Shown: one piece after another, positions 1 through 8,645 of the stretch
How the letters are laid out: every line of letters begins with the position of its first letter
Numbering within the stretch: the first letter of the stretch is position 1
Assembly (NCBI GenBank): GCA_024639145.1
Contig: JAHEIZ010000004.1
Span: 32,441 to 96,440 of the forward strand
DNA length: 64,000 bases
Direction: 5' to 3'
Origin: Actinomycetes bacterium
GTDB taxonomy: Bacteria > Actinomycetota > Actinomycetes > S36-B12
The notes under the pieces: model-generated
Seen by the model: the letters and a program-made list of their open reading frames with translations, nothing else
Told to the model about the DNA's origin: nothing
Database searches by the model: none
Made by a program: the position numbers and the translations under genes

Positions 1-1
1 C

Positions 2-1093
2 CGCGGAATCGCGACGCGCTTTCCGGTGCTTCTCGGTGGCGCAGCTCTCACCCGCGCCTACGTCGAGCAGGATCTCGCGGACATCTACGAAGGGGAAGTG
101 CGCTACGCACGCGATGCCTTCGAGGGTCTGCGACTGATGGACGCCGTCATGGCGGTCAAGCGCGGCGTCCCCGGTGCCGCGCTGCCCGAGCGTCGCGAGC
201 GTCGGGTCAAGGGCTCTGCTGCAACGCCGACCCTGACTGATCCTGCTGATATGCCGGCGCGCTCGGATGTCGCCATTGACGTGCAGCTGCCCGAAGCCCC
301 GTTCTTCGGTGATCGCATCGTGCGCGGTATCTCGCTGGCTGAGTACACGCCGTACCTAGACGAGCGTGCGCTCTTTCTCGGTCAGTGGGGACTGAAGTCG
401 AGTCGTGGTGATGGTCCGTCGTACGACGAGCTGGTAGAGACCGAAGGGCGCCCGCGGCTGCGCGAATGGCTCGGCCGGATTCAGACTGAGGGCATGATCG
501 AACCTGCAGTCGTCTACGGCTACTTCCCCTGCTACTCCGAGGGTGATGACCTCGTGATCGTGTGGCACGAGGGCCCGAAGAAGGGACAGGAGCGCGTGCG
601 CTTCAGCTTTCCGCGTCAGCGCCGTGATCGTCACCTGTGCCTCTCGGACTTCTTCCGTCCGAAGGAGTCAGGCGAGCTCGATGTGGTCTCCTTCCAGGTC
701 GTGACCATGGGACAGGCTGCATCTGATGCCACGGGCAAGCTGTTCGAGTCCGATTCCTACCGCGACTACCTTGAACTGCACGGTTTGTCTGTGCAGCTCA
801 CGGAGGCTCTTGCGGAGTATTGGCACGCGCGCACCCGTGAAGAGCTCGGACTCGGTTCGGATGATTCCGGAGACATGAGTGAGCTGATCGAGAAGCAGGG
901 CTACCGTGGTTCGCGCTACTCATTCGGCTACCCGGCGTGCCCTGACCTCGAGCAGCAGACGATGCTGATGGAGCTTCTTGATCCCGGGCGCATCGGCGTC
1001 GAGCTGAGCGAGGAATTCCAGTTACACCCCGAGCAGTCGACAAGCGCGATCATTGCTCATCACCCGGAGGCCAAGTACTTCAACGCGGGCTGA
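2..1093 (+). CDS. metH: Cobalamin-dependent methionine synthase, C-terminal part (partial)
   Basis: The frame is open from base 2 and begins mid-protein (FPVLLGGAALTRAYVEQDL), so the gene starts left of the window. What is visible is the end of the B12-binding domain followed by the AdoMet-dependent reactivation domain, with the RGSRYSFGYPACPDLEQQ segment near the end. MetH transfers a methyl group from 5-methyltetrahydrofolate through cobalamin to homocysteine, making methionine in the cytosol. The visible 363 codons match only the C-terminal third of the family. Its TGA stop abuts the stop of the convergent nuclease gene inside a TGATCA palindrome, leaving no room for a terminator. Confidence 0.93.
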   Translation, partial: RGIATRFPVLLGGAALTRAYVEQDLADIYEGEVRYARDAFEGLRLMDAVMAVKRGVPGAALPERRERRVKGSAATPTLTDPADMPARSDVAIDVQLPEAPFFGDRIVRGISLAEYTPYLDERALFLGQWGLKSSRGDGPSYDELVETEGRPRLREWLGRIQTEGMIEPAVVYGYFPCYSEGDDLVIVWHEGPKKGQERVRFSFPRQRRDRHLCLSDFFRPKESGELDVVSFQVVTMGQAASDATGKLFESDSYRDYLELHGLSVQLTEALAEYWHARTREELGLGSDDSGDMSELIEKQGYRGSRYSFGYPACPDLEQQTMLMELLDPGRIGVELSEEFQLHPEQSTSAIIAHHPEAKYFNAG

Positions 1094-1912
1094 TCAGCGC
1101 TTGGTGAATGGGGTCTTCTCCAGCCACAGATCACGGGGTGGCATCGGAGGGGGAGTGCCGCCCTTGGTAGGGCAGATTGCCTGATGATCGCACCAATCGC
1201 ACAGTTTCGAGGGTGTGGGCGCGAACTCGCCGATCTCCGCAGCTGTTGAGATGGCATCACGAACGGTCAGTACCCGACGTTCCGTCGCGAGAAGATCCGC
1301 CTCAGTCGGCTCGTAGCGAAGAACCTCGCGGTTACCGAGGAAGAGCAACTGCAGCATCGCCGGCACGACCTCATGAATGCGCCACCACGCCAGGGCATAG
1401 AACCGCATCTGGAACATCGGCTTGTCCTGGTACTGCGGTCGGGGCGCCTTGCCTGTCTTGTAATCGACGATTCGAATACGACCATCAGGTGCCTTGTCGA
1501 TGCGATCGACGTACCCGCGAATATTGAAGGTGGACGTCAGGGGTGTTTCGAATCCGAACTCTCGAGCATGCGGTTCCAAGCGAACGGGATCCTCGATGGC
1601 GAAGTACGAGGCGATCAGATCAGGTGCACTTCCAACTCGATCGATGACGGCGGCGGCAGCCGCGACATCGTCCTTCTGGAGTTCAGCCCAGGCCGCTTCG
1701 AAGAGCTCGTGGGTGGCAGCAGGCGTGCGGTCACGTGCGGGAAGGTTGAAGAGATCCTCGAGAGCCGTGTGCATCAAGGTACCCATGATCGCGGCGGGCG
1801 CCGGAGCCTCGGGGAGGCGGTCGATAGTGCGGAATCTGTAGAGGAGCGGACATTGGGTGAAGTCCCCAATACGAGAGGCCGACAGGGATCGCGGAAAGTC
1901 GTCTGCACTCAC
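1094..1912 (-). CDS. RecB-family PD-(D/E)XK exonuclease, Cas4/AddB-like
   Basis: The 272-residue product carries the nuclease motif IVDYKTGKAP in its middle. One cysteine lies near the N-terminus (FTQCPLLYRFR), and three cluster near the C-terminus (CDWCDHQAICP). That arrangement is typical of the iron-sulfur-bound RecB-like nucleases. It probably trims DNA ends in repair; the actual substrate is not evident. The GTG start at 1910-1912 is preceded by TAGGCT at 6 bp, suggesting a leaderless mRNA divergent from trmI. A homologue sits next to trmI in mycobacteria (Rv2119), which supports the call. Confidence 0.85.
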   Translation of the reverse strand: MSADDFPRSLSASRIGDFTQCPLLYRFRTIDRLPEAPAPAAIMGTLMHTALEDLFNLPARDRTPAATHELFEAAWAELQKDDVAAAAAVIDRVGSAPDLIASYFAIEDPVRLEPHAREFGFETPLTSTFNIRGYVDRIDKAPDGRIRIVDYKTGKAPRPQYQDKPMFQMRFYALAWWRIHEVVPAMLQLLFLGNREVLRYEPTEADLLATERRVLTVRDAISTAAEIGEFAPTPSKLCDWCDHQAICPTKGGTPPPMPPRDLWLEKTPFTKR

Positions 1913-1918
1913 GCGGTC

Positions 1919-1924
1919 AGCCTA
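1919..1924 (-). promoter_or_regulatory. -10 element TAGGCT for the RecB-like nuclease
   Basis: TAGGCT lies exactly 6 bp before the GTG start on the minus strand, so transcription probably begins at or next to the start codon. It is back to back with the trmI promoter. Confidence 0.6.
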
Positions 1925-1941
1925 TGCCGATCGCCTGCCGC

Positions 1942-1947
1942 TAATGT
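1942..1947 (+). promoter_or_regulatory. -10 element TAATGT for trmI
   Basis: TAATGT is followed by 7 bp and then ATG at 1955. No Shine-Dalgarno sequence is visible, so a leaderless transcript is likely. This decided the start chosen for trmI. Confidence 0.55.
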
Positions 1948-1954
1948 GTGCGCA

Positions 1955-2875
1955 ATGTCATCGATGTCGCAGGCGCGTCGCCGGGGTCCGTTCGAAGCGG
2001 GCGATCTGGTGCAGTTGACCGATCCCAAGGGCAAGCTGCACACCATCACCCTCACGCCCGGCAAGGTGTTCCACACGCACCGCGGCCAACTTCCGCACGA
2101 CGACATCATCGGCACACCTGATGGCTCGGTCATTGCCTCCTCGAACGGAAGCTCTTACCTGGTGCTGCGGCCGCTTCTCGATGACTTCGTGCTGTCTATG
2201 CCGCGTGGTGCAGCGGTGGTGTACCCGAAGGACGCGGCCCGCATCGTCGGCCTGGCAAACCTTCATCCAGGCTCGCGCGTGGTGGAGGCCGGCGTTGGCT
2301 CCGGCGCTCTCTCCTGCTCACTGCTGCGCGCTATCGGCGATGACGGAGTGCTCCACAGCTTCGAGCGACGTGACGACTTTGCGGATATTGCCCAAAAGAA
2401 CGTCGAGCAGTGGTTCGGCATGCGACCAGCCCACTGGACTGTGACCGTGGGCGATCTTGCCCATGAACTGAGCGATCGTGACGTCGATGCCGTCATCCTC
2501 GACATGCTCGCCCCGTGGGACTGCCTCGAGGCGTCGGCTGCCGCCCTCGCTCCTGGCGGTGTCATCGTGATCTATGTGGCAACAGCGACCCAGATGTCCA
2601 AGACGGTCGAGACTGCGCGAGTGATGGGCGTCTGGACCGAACCACGCGCCGAGGAGTCGATGGTGCGCACCTGGCATCTCGAAGGCCTCTCGGTTCGCCC
2701 GGATCACCGCATGAACGGGCATACCGGCTTCCTGGTGACCATGCGCCGATTGGCTCCAGGCACCGTGCTGCCCGTCCGTCGTCGTCGCCCTGCACCAGGC
2801 GCCTACGGTGAGGATTACACGGGCCCGGGAGCCGAGCCACGAGGCGAAGATGCGCAGCCTGGCCTAGAGTCGTAG
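1955..2875 (+). CDS. trmI: tRNA (adenine-58-N1) methyltransferase TrmI
   Basis: This 306-residue Rossmann methyltransferase puts a methyl group on N1 of A58 in the tRNA T-loop. The AdoMet motif VVEAGVGSGALS is at residues 109-120, and the conserved ILDMLAPW, with its catalytic-type Asp183, is at 181-188. The N-terminal small beta-barrel (FEAGDLVQLTDPKGKLHTI) is also present. The open frame extends far upstream, but that part antisenses the RecB-like gene. The ATG at 1955 (or 1964) matches the family start and has a -10 element in the right place. It heads the Pup locus as in mycobacteria. Confidence 0.93.
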   Translation: MSSMSQARRRGPFEAGDLVQLTDPKGKLHTITLTPGKVFHTHRGQLPHDDIIGTPDGSVIASSNGSSYLVLRPLLDDFVLSMPRGAAVVYPKDAARIVGLANLHPGSRVVEAGVGSGALSCSLLRAIGDDGVLHSFERRDDFADIAQKNVEQWFGMRPAHWTVTVGDLAHELSDRDVDAVILDMLAPWDCLEASAAALAPGGVIVIYVATATQMSKTVETARVMGVWTEPRAEESMVRTWHLEGLSVRPDHRMNGHTGFLVTMRRLAPGTVLPVRRRRPAPGAYGEDYTGPGAEPRGEDAQPGLES

Positions 2876-2893
2876 ACGACTCAAGGAGGCCGC

Positions 2894-4528
2894 ATGACCG
2901 ACAACACCGCCGATGCGGCGCTGCCCGGTTCACGCGACCCGTTAGTAGCCCTGACTGAGCAGAACGAGAGGCTCACCACTGTCTTGCGCGAGGCGCGCGA
3001 GCAGATCCTGGGTCTTAAGGCGGATGTCGCCAAGCTCGCCGAACCTCCCAGCGGCTTCGGCATATTCCTCGAGGCGCACCTTGACGGCACCGCTGATGTC
3101 CTGAGCAATGGCCGTCGCTTTCGGGTCGTCCTGAGCCCGACAGTGGACCTCGCCGACCTGGGTCCTGGCCAGGATGTCCTGCTTAACGAGTCGATGAACC
3201 TGATCGAGGCGGCCGGGTTCGAATCGGCGGGGGAGATCGTCACGCTGAAGGAGATTCTTGCTGACGGTCGTCGCGCCCTCATCAAGGGCCGAACCGATGA
3301 GGAGCGGATCGTGCACATCGCCGCCCCGCTTCTCGGCAAGCGGCTTCGCTCAGGTGACTCTCTGCTGATGGACTCGCGTGCCGGGTTCGTCCTCGAGCGC
3401 GTTCCTAAGTCAGATGTCGAGGATCTCGTACTCGAGGAAGTCCCCGATATCGGCTATGACGACATCGGAGGCCTCACCTCTCAGATCGAGCAGATTCGCG
3501 ACGCCGTCGAACTGCCATTCCTGCACCCGGGGCTCTACGCCGAGCATGAGCTTGCCGCGCCGAAGGGAATCCTGCTCTACGGACCACCCGGGTGCGGCAA
3601 GACTCTTATCGCGAAGGCCGTGGCCAATTCGCTCGCGAAGCAGATTGCAGAGAAGTCAAGTGTCGATCACGGCCGATCCTTCTTCCTGAACATCAAAGGC
3701 CCGGAGTTGCTCAACAAGTATGTCGGCGAGACTGAACGTCATATCCGCATCGTGTTTGAGCGCGCACGTGAGAAGGCGAGCGAAGGCATGCCCGTCATCG
3801 TGTTCTTCGACGAGATGGATTCCCTCTTCCGCACGCGCGGATCAGGAGTCTCCAGCGACGTCGAGAACACGATTGTGCCGCAGCTTCTCAGCGAGATCGA
3901 TGGTGTCGAAGGCCTCGAGAACGTCATCGTGATCGGCGCCTCGAATCGAGAGGACATGATCGACCCGGCCATCCTTCGACCCGGCCGACTCGACGTCAAG
4001 ATCAAGATCGATCGCCCTGATGCCGCGGCGGCTAGAGAGATCTTCGCCAAATACCTCACGACAAGCCTGCCGATTCACCCCGAGGAGATCGCGCGGCATG
4101 GGGAGGCCCAGGCTGCCTGCACGGCGATGATCAACGGTGCAGTGGAATTGATGTATTCCGATGCGCCGGAGAATCAGTTCCTCGAGGTGACGTACGTCAA
4201 CGGTGACCGAGAGATCCTCTACTTCCGCGACTTCAGCTCCGGCGCCATGATCGAGAACATCGTGTCTCGCGCGAAGAAGTCGGCAATCAAGGAATTCATC
4301 GCAGGCCAGGGAAAGGGCATTCGAGGCGAGCATCTCATCAGTGCCTGTCTCGACGAGTTTCGCGAAAACGAGGATCTCCCGAACACGACGAATCCTGATG
4401 ACTGGGCACGCGTTTCGGGCAAGAAGGGTGAGCGCATCGTCTACATACGCACACTCGTCCATGGAGGGGCCGCCGGAGACACCGGCCGGTCTATCGCCGA
4501 CATCGGCAGCACCGGCACCTACCTCTAG
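2894..4528 (+). CDS. mpa: Proteasomal ATPase Mpa/ARC (AAA+ unfoldase for pupylated proteins)
   Basis: The 544-residue protein has the family layout. An N-terminal coiled coil at about 15-50 recognises Pup, followed by tandem OB-type domains to about 200. The AAA+ module has Walker A GPPGCGKT at 230-237 and Walker B VIVFFDE at 301-307. The C-terminus ends Gly-Thr-Tyr-Leu, close to the GQYL tail that docks Mpa onto the 20S proteasome. Mpa hexamers unfold pupylated substrates and thread them into the 20S chamber. A strong AAGGAGG precedes the ATG. No 20S genes occur in this locus, so its partner here is unclear. Confidence 0.95.
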   Translation: MTDNTADAALPGSRDPLVALTEQNERLTTVLREAREQILGLKADVAKLAEPPSGFGIFLEAHLDGTADVLSNGRRFRVVLSPTVDLADLGPGQDVLLNESMNLIEAAGFESAGEIVTLKEILADGRRALIKGRTDEERIVHIAAPLLGKRLRSGDSLLMDSRAGFVLERVPKSDVEDLVLEEVPDIGYDDIGGLTSQIEQIRDAVELPFLHPGLYAEHELAAPKGILLYGPPGCGKTLIAKAVANSLAKQIAEKSSVDHGRSFFLNIKGPELLNKYVGETERHIRIVFERAREKASEGMPVIVFFDEMDSLFRTRGSGVSSDVENTIVPQLLSEIDGVEGLENVIVIGASNREDMIDPAILRPGRLDVKIKIDRPDAAAAREIFAKYLTTSLPIHPEEIARHGEAQAACTAMINGAVELMYSDAPENQFLEVTYVNGDREILYFRDFSSGAMIENIVSRAKKSAIKEFIAGQGKGIRGEHLISACLDEFRENEDLPNTTNPDDWARVSGKKGERIVYIRTLVHGGAAGDTGRSIADIGSTGTYL

Positions 4529-4530
4529 CG

Positions 4531-6054
4531 ATGGAGTCACGCGGGGTTCGCAGAGTCATGGGCATCGAGACCGAATATGGCATCAGCATGCCCTCGCATC
4601 CCACCATCACGGCAATGCACGCCTCAGGTCTCGTGGTCAATGCCTACGCTCAGCGTTATCTGCCGGCCGCCGATCGGCGGGCTCACTGGGATTACCTCCC
4701 CGAGTCGCCGCTGCGCGATGCGCGCGGGTTCGACATGAGTCGCGCCGATGCCGATCCGGGTCAGCTGACCGACGAGGATCTCGGAACGGCGAACGTGATC
4801 TTGACCAATGGTGCTCGGCTGTATGTCGATCACGCGCACCCGGAGTACTCGGCGCCGGAGTGCCTGACTCCACGCGAAGCAACTCTTCATGATCGTGCCG
4901 GCATGATGGTGATGGCCGAAGCTGCTGACCTGGCTTGCCGGATTCCGGGAAGTCCGTCGATCCTTCTGTACAAGAACAACACCGATAACAAGGGCGCGTC
5001 CTACGGCTGCCACGAGAACTACCTGATGTCTCGCACGACAGCCTTTGCCGACGTGGTGCGTTTCTTCACGGCATTCCTAGTCACCCGGCAGGTGTTCACC
5101 GGCGCCGGTCGACTGGGCAAGGGTCAAGAAGGCAGGGTTCTCGAGTACCAGATCAGCCAGCGCGCTGACTTCTTCGAGACTGAAGTCGGGCTCGAGACCA
5201 CCGTGCGTCGACCGATCATCAATACTCGCGATGAGCCCCACGCTGATCCGGAGATATCTCGACGTCTGCATGTCATTACCGGCGACGCCAATCTCAGTGA
5301 TACCGCGACCTTGCTCAAACTCGGCAGTGCCTCACTCGTGCTCGGCATGATCGAGTCTGGATTCCTGCGCGATGACGACTTCACTCTCATCGATCCGGTA
5401 AGCGAGATGCATCGAGTCAGCCATGATCCCAGCCTTCAGCATCGAGTGCGACTGAGTGGTGGCAGAAGCATGACGGCGGTGGAAGTTCAGTCGCTCTATC
5501 TCGAGCGTGCGCTGGAATGGGTGGGCAGTTCACCTGATCCGCAGACGCTGGAGATTCTGAGGCTATGGGAGTTCGTGATCACGACCTTAGGTGCGGACCC
5601 CATGAAGTGCGGGGGATTCCTCGACTGGGTGGCAAAACTGAGGCTACTCGAGGCGTATCGCACTCGTGACTCACTGAACTGGGATTCACCGGCGCTTCAG
5701 CTCATCGATCTCCAGTACTCCGATATCCGAGCCGAGAAGGGTCTGGCCCGCCGACTGGAGGAACGCGGACGACTGGCTCGCCTGTTCACCGACGACGAAG
5801 TGAAGGCGGCCGAAAGGTGCGCTCCCGAGTCGACCCGCGCGTATTTTCGGGGCGAATGCGTGCGTCGATATCCAGAGCAGCTAGCGGCAGCCTCATGGGA
5901 TTCCGTGGTCTTCGACGTCCCGGACCAGGAGCAGCTGGTGCGAGTGCCCACGCGTGATCCCTTGCGCGGCAGCCGAGCCCATGTCGGCGAACTCTTCGAT
6001 GTCGATCCATCGCTGGCGGATCTTCTTCGGGCGTTATCCCTCGACGAGGGCTAG
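4531..6054 (+). CDS. dop: Pup deamidase/depupylase Dop
   Basis: Dop converts the C-terminal Gln of Pup to Glu and also removes Pup from conjugates. The 507-residue protein has the carboxylate-amine-ligase fold signatures GIETEYGIS near the start, ILTNGARLYVDHAHPEYS with the catalytic Asp100, and YKNNTDNKGASYG, plus the [10 protein letters not shown] loop. The Pup encoded next door ends in GGQ, so deamidation by this enzyme is required. The chosen ATG follows the mpa stop by 2 bp; a second in-frame ATG at 4558 (MGIETEYG) is closer to the usual family start. Translation is probably coupled to mpa. Confidence 0.95.
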   Translation: MESRGVRRVMGIETEYGISMPSHPTITAMHASGLVVNAYAQRYLPAADRRAHWDYLPESPLRDARGFDMSRADADPGQLTDEDLGTANVILTNGARLYVDHAHPEYSAPECLTPREATLHDRAGMMVMAEAADLACRIPGSPSILLYKNNTDNKGASYGCHENYLMSRTTAFADVVRFFTAFLVTRQVFTGAGRLGKGQEGRVLEYQISQRADFFETEVGLETTVRRPIINTRDEPHADPEISRRLHVITGDANLSDTATLLKLGSASLVLGMIESGFLRDDDFTLIDPVSEMHRVSHDPSLQHRVRLSGGRSMTAVEVQSLYLERALEWVGSSPDPQTLEILRLWEFVITTLGADPMKCGGFLDWVAKLRLLEAYRTRDSLNWDSPALQLIDLQYSDIRAEKGLARRLEERGRLARLFTDDEVKAAERCAPESTRAYFRGECVRRYPEQLAAASWDSVVFDVPDQEQLVRVPTRDPLRGSRAHVGELFDVDPSLADLLRALSLDEG

Positions 6055-6057
6055 CCT
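6052..6057 (+). promoter_or_regulatory. -10 element TAGCCT for pup, overlapping the dop stop codon
   Basis: The TAG stop of dop is the first half of TAGCCT, followed by 6 bp and the pup ATG. A leaderless pup transcript internal to the locus is implied. Confidence 0.55.
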
Positions 6058-6063
6058 ACGAAC

Positions 6064-6249
6064 ATGCCTCAACAGCACATCTCCGCAGAATCATCCCGTG
6101 ACCGTGATGACGATGTGAGCCCGTTCGGCGGTAATGCTCCAGCGGCGTCCACGTCCGGGGTTGATGACCTGCTCGACGAGATCGACAGCCTGCTTGAGGA
6201 CAACGCCGAGGCATTTGTGAAGTCCTTCGTCCAAAAGGGCGGGCAGTGA
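6064..6249 (+). CDS. pup: Prokaryotic ubiquitin-like protein Pup
   Basis: This is a 61-residue, acidic, probably disordered protein. A helix-forming region ([19 protein letters not shown]) at about 37-55 binds the Mpa coiled coil, and the C-terminus is GGQ. After deamidation by Dop, PafA links the terminal Glu side chain to lysines of target proteins. Length and ending are typical of the family. It is preceded by a -10 element 6 bp before the ATG. Only 28 bp follow before pafA, so the prcB and prcA genes usually found here are missing. Confidence 0.95.
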   Translation: MPQQHISAESSRDRDDDVSPFGGNAPAASTSGVDDLLDEIDSLLEDNAEAFVKSFVQKGGQ

Positions 6250-6277
6250 TCCTTGCCCGTCGAGGCTCGAGCGTGGC

Positions 6278-7657
6278 ATGAGGCGGCGCATCTTCGGCCT
6301 GGAGACCGAGTATGGAATCACCTGCTCCTTCAAGGGGCAACGCCGGCTCAGCCCGGATGAAGTGGCCCGCTACCTCTTTCGGACTGTTGTCAGCCGAGGC
6401 GGAAGCAGCAACATGTTCCTTGCCAATGGCGGACGTCTGTATCTCGACGTCGGTAGCCATCCTGAGTACGCGACCGCTGAGTGCGACTCCATCCTTCAGC
6501 TCATTGCACAGGACGAAGCCGGCAAGGTAATCGTGCAGGAGTTGGCCGATCTCGCCGAAATGCGACTCCGGGACGAAGGTGTCGAGGGCGATATATACCT
6601 CTTTCGAAACAACACTGATTCCGTCGGTAACAGTTACGGGTGCCACGAGAACTACCTCGTGGATCGCATCGGTGACTTCGTCGGACTCACCGAGCAGTTC
6701 ATCCCCTTTCTCGTCTCGCGTCAGGTGCTCACCGGGGCGGGCAAGGTGCTTCCGCAACCGGAGGGAGCGATCTTTTGCCTCAGTCAGCGCGCTGATCACA
6801 TGTGGGAGGGGCTCGCCAGCTCGACTACCCGTTCACGCCCAATCATCAATACGCGCGATGAACCACATGCGGATGCCGATAGGTATCGACGTCTTCACGT
6901 CATTGTCGGTGACTCGAATATGAGCCAGGTCACCACGCGACTCAAGGTCGGAATGGGTCACCTCATGCTCTCCGCGCTTGAGAACGGTGTCACAACATCT
7001 CACCTCGCGCTCGAGAATCCGATTAAGGCCATTCGTGAGATCAGCCATGACGTCACAGGTCGTACGCCCGTGGCACTCGCAGACGGACGCACAATGTCAG
7101 CGCTCGATTTGCAGGGGGAGTACTTGCGCCTTGCGACGTCCTGGCTTGCCGAGAGCGACGAAGTAGATGATCCCGAGCATGCCTGGACATTGGACCTGTG
7201 GACACGCGGACTCGTGGCGGTGGAATCTGGTGACCTCACATCAGTTGAGACGGAATTGGACTGGGTCATCAAGTACCGCCTCCTCAGCCGCTATCTCGGC
7301 ACGAACGGTCTTGACTGGGATTCGCCGCGAATCGCCCAACTGGATCTTGCTTTTCACGACATCAATCCCGGGCGAGGGATCTTCCCTGTTCTCGAGCGAC
7401 GCGGCCTAGCTGAACGTCTCGTGACGCAGCAGGAAATCATGGACGCGGTCTCGCTGCCCCCTCAGACCACCCGGGCACGTGTTCGCGGTGAGTTCGTACG
7501 GGCGGCCACTGAGCATGGCCGCGACTTCACCGTGGACTGGGGTCAGGTCAAGCTCAATGACCAGCCGAGTCAGGTGCTCATCTGCCCTGATCCATTCGCG
7601 AACGTTGACGAGCGTGTCGAGCGACTCATCGCCGATCTCGCCGACGAGTCTAGGTAG
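6278..7657 (+). CDS. pafA: Pup-protein ligase PafA
   Basis: PafA phosphorylates the C-terminal Glu of Pup with ATP and forms an isopeptide bond with substrate lysines. The 459-residue protein carries FGLETEYGI at the start, [16 protein letters not shown] with the catalytic Asp57, [15 protein letters not shown], and the [14 protein letters not shown] segment. It is a paralogue of Dop but lacks the Dop-specific loop. In genomes without a 20S proteasome, pupylation has non-degradative roles such as ferritin disassembly in Corynebacterium; this is a possible reading here. Its TAG stop is part of the next gene's -10 hexamer. Confidence 0.96.
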   Translation: MRRRIFGLETEYGITCSFKGQRRLSPDEVARYLFRTVVSRGGSSNMFLANGGRLYLDVGSHPEYATAECDSILQLIAQDEAGKVIVQELADLAEMRLRDEGVEGDIYLFRNNTDSVGNSYGCHENYLVDRIGDFVGLTEQFIPFLVSRQVLTGAGKVLPQPEGAIFCLSQRADHMWEGLASSTTRSRPIINTRDEPHADADRYRRLHVIVGDSNMSQVTTRLKVGMGHLMLSALENGVTTSHLALENPIKAIREISHDVTGRTPVALADGRTMSALDLQGEYLRLATSWLAESDEVDDPEHAWTLDLWTRGLVAVESGDLTSVETELDWVIKYRLLSRYLGTNGLDWDSPRIAQLDLAFHDINPGRGIFPVLERRGLAERLVTQQEIMDAVSLPPQTTRARVRGEFVRAATEHGRDFTVDWGQVKLNDQPSQVLICPDPFANVDERVERLIADLADESR

Positions 7658-7660
7658 GCT
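7655..7660 (+). promoter_or_regulatory. -10 element TAGGCT for FKBP lipoprotein, overlapping the pafA stop
   Basis: TAGGCT begins with the pafA stop codon and is followed by 6 bp and the GTG start at 7667. Confidence 0.55.
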
Positions 7661-7666
7661 CATCGG

Positions 7667-8239
7667 GTGAAGAAATCGCTGCTCGCCCTCGTGCTCCTGC
7701 CCATTCTCGCCGTGAGCGCCTGCTCCGGCTCCAGCTCCAGCTCCTCCTCCGCGAGCGCCGGCGCCGGCAAGACAACTGACTGTGCCGTTCAGGCACCGCC
7801 CGTGTCCGTGACGAGCATTCCCGACGGTCCCACCCTCGACGGTGTCACGGTGATTGCCGACGGAACCAAGGCTCCGCTCGTCACGATCGTCGATGGCGCG
7901 GCTCCGGTCACCGAGCTCGGCAGCCTGGAAATCACCCCGGGCGACGGAACGGCGGCCAAGGCTGGCGACACGCTCACTGTTGACTACTGCGGAATCGGCC
8001 TCTCCTCGCAGTCGATCTTTGATTCTTCCTGGGTCCGAGGCGAGCCGGCCACTTTTCCGCTCGACGGCCTGATTCAGGGCTGGGTACAGGGCCTCCCGGG
8101 CATGAAGGTGGGCGAGACTCGTCTCCTGGTCATCCCAGGAGCGCTCGCCTACGGTCCTAATCCGCCGTCGGGTTCGGGCATCGAGCCCGATGAGACCCTC
8201 GCTTTCGTTATTACCCTCAAGGATGTCGTCGCATCCTGA
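7667..8239 (+). CDS. FKBP-type peptidyl-prolyl isomerase, lipoprotein
   Basis: The 190-residue protein begins with a lipoprotein signal (LAVSAC, lipidated Cys19), a Ser-rich linker at 20-34, and then an FKBP domain at about 95-190. The domain shows TVDYCGIGL, GWVQGLPGMKVGETR and the IPGALAYG loop. It should act outside the cytoplasmic membrane as a proline isomerase/chaperone. The GTG start has a TAGGCT at 6 bp and no ribosome-binding site. FKBP genes also sit beside pafA in Streptomyces, so the position is not unusual; whether it works with pupylation is unknown. Confidence 0.9.
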   Translation: MKKSLLALVLLPILAVSACSGSSSSSSSASAGAGKTTDCAVQAPPVSVTSIPDGPTLDGVTVIADGTKAPLVTIVDGAAPVTELGSLEITPGDGTAAKAGDTLTVDYCGIGLSSQSIFDSSWVRGEPATFPLDGLIQGWVQGLPGMKVGETRLLVIPGALAYGPNPPSGSGIEPDETLAFVITLKDVVAS

Positions 8240-8273
8240 TCGTTCACATCCGTCCCTCTCGCCTAGGAGTGTC

Positions 8274-8636
8274 ATGAGCACCAAGCCCGAAATCGAATTC
8301 ATCGAAGGTCCCGCTCCGACTGAGCTCGTCATCACCGACATCGTCGTGGGCGATGGAGCCGAGGCTGTTGCAGGTGCTCGCGTCGACGTGCACTACCTCG
8401 GAGTCGACTTCGAAACCGGTGAGCAGTTCGATTCCTCCTGGGATCGCGGCGAATCCATCACCTTCCCGCTCGCGGGTCTCATTGCCGGCTGGCAGGAAGG
8501 CATTCCGGGCATGCGAGTCGGCGGACGTCGCCAGCTCGTCATTCCCCCCGCGCTTGCCTACGGCGAGGCAGGCAGCGGACACAGGCTCTCCGGTCGCACC
8601 CTCGTCTTCGTCATCGACCTGCTGAACGTCGGGTAG
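8274..8636 (+). CDS. FKBP-type peptidyl-prolyl isomerase, cytosolic
   Basis: This is a 120-residue single-domain FKBP with no signal peptide. Motifs include RVDVHYLGVDFETGEQFDSSW, split by the flap, then GWQEGIPGMRVGGRR and IPPALAYGE. It catalyses cis-trans isomerisation of X-Pro bonds. The ATG at 8274 is chosen because AGGAG precedes it by 5 bp; the longer open frame begins inside the upstream gene. It is a likely paralogue of the preceding lipoprotein FKBP, one membrane-anchored and one cytosolic. Confidence 0.9.
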   Translation: MSTKPEIEFIEGPAPTELVITDIVVGDGAEAVAGARVDVHYLGVDFETGEQFDSSWDRGESITFPLAGLIAGWQEGIPGMRVGGRRQLVIPPALAYGEAGSGHRLSGRTLVFVIDLLNVG

Positions 8637-8645
8637 TACCCGTCG

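Noticed and set aside
1373..1954. Long N-terminal extension of trmI
   Set aside because: It is antisense to the RecB-like gene and unlike any TrmI N-terminus; the ATG at 1955 has a matching -10 box.
6250..6277. Search for prcB/prcA remnants between pup and pafA
   Set aside because: Only 28 bp are present, with no coding remnant; nothing to annotate.
7720..7770. Low-complexity Ser/Ala-coding repeat after the lipobox
   Set aside because: It is an ordinary lipoprotein linker, not a separate repeat element.
8634..8639. TAGTAC as a stop-overlapping -10 box for pafB
   Set aside because: Spacing to the ATG is exactly 6 bp, but the sixth base is C not T, so it was left out of the list of six.
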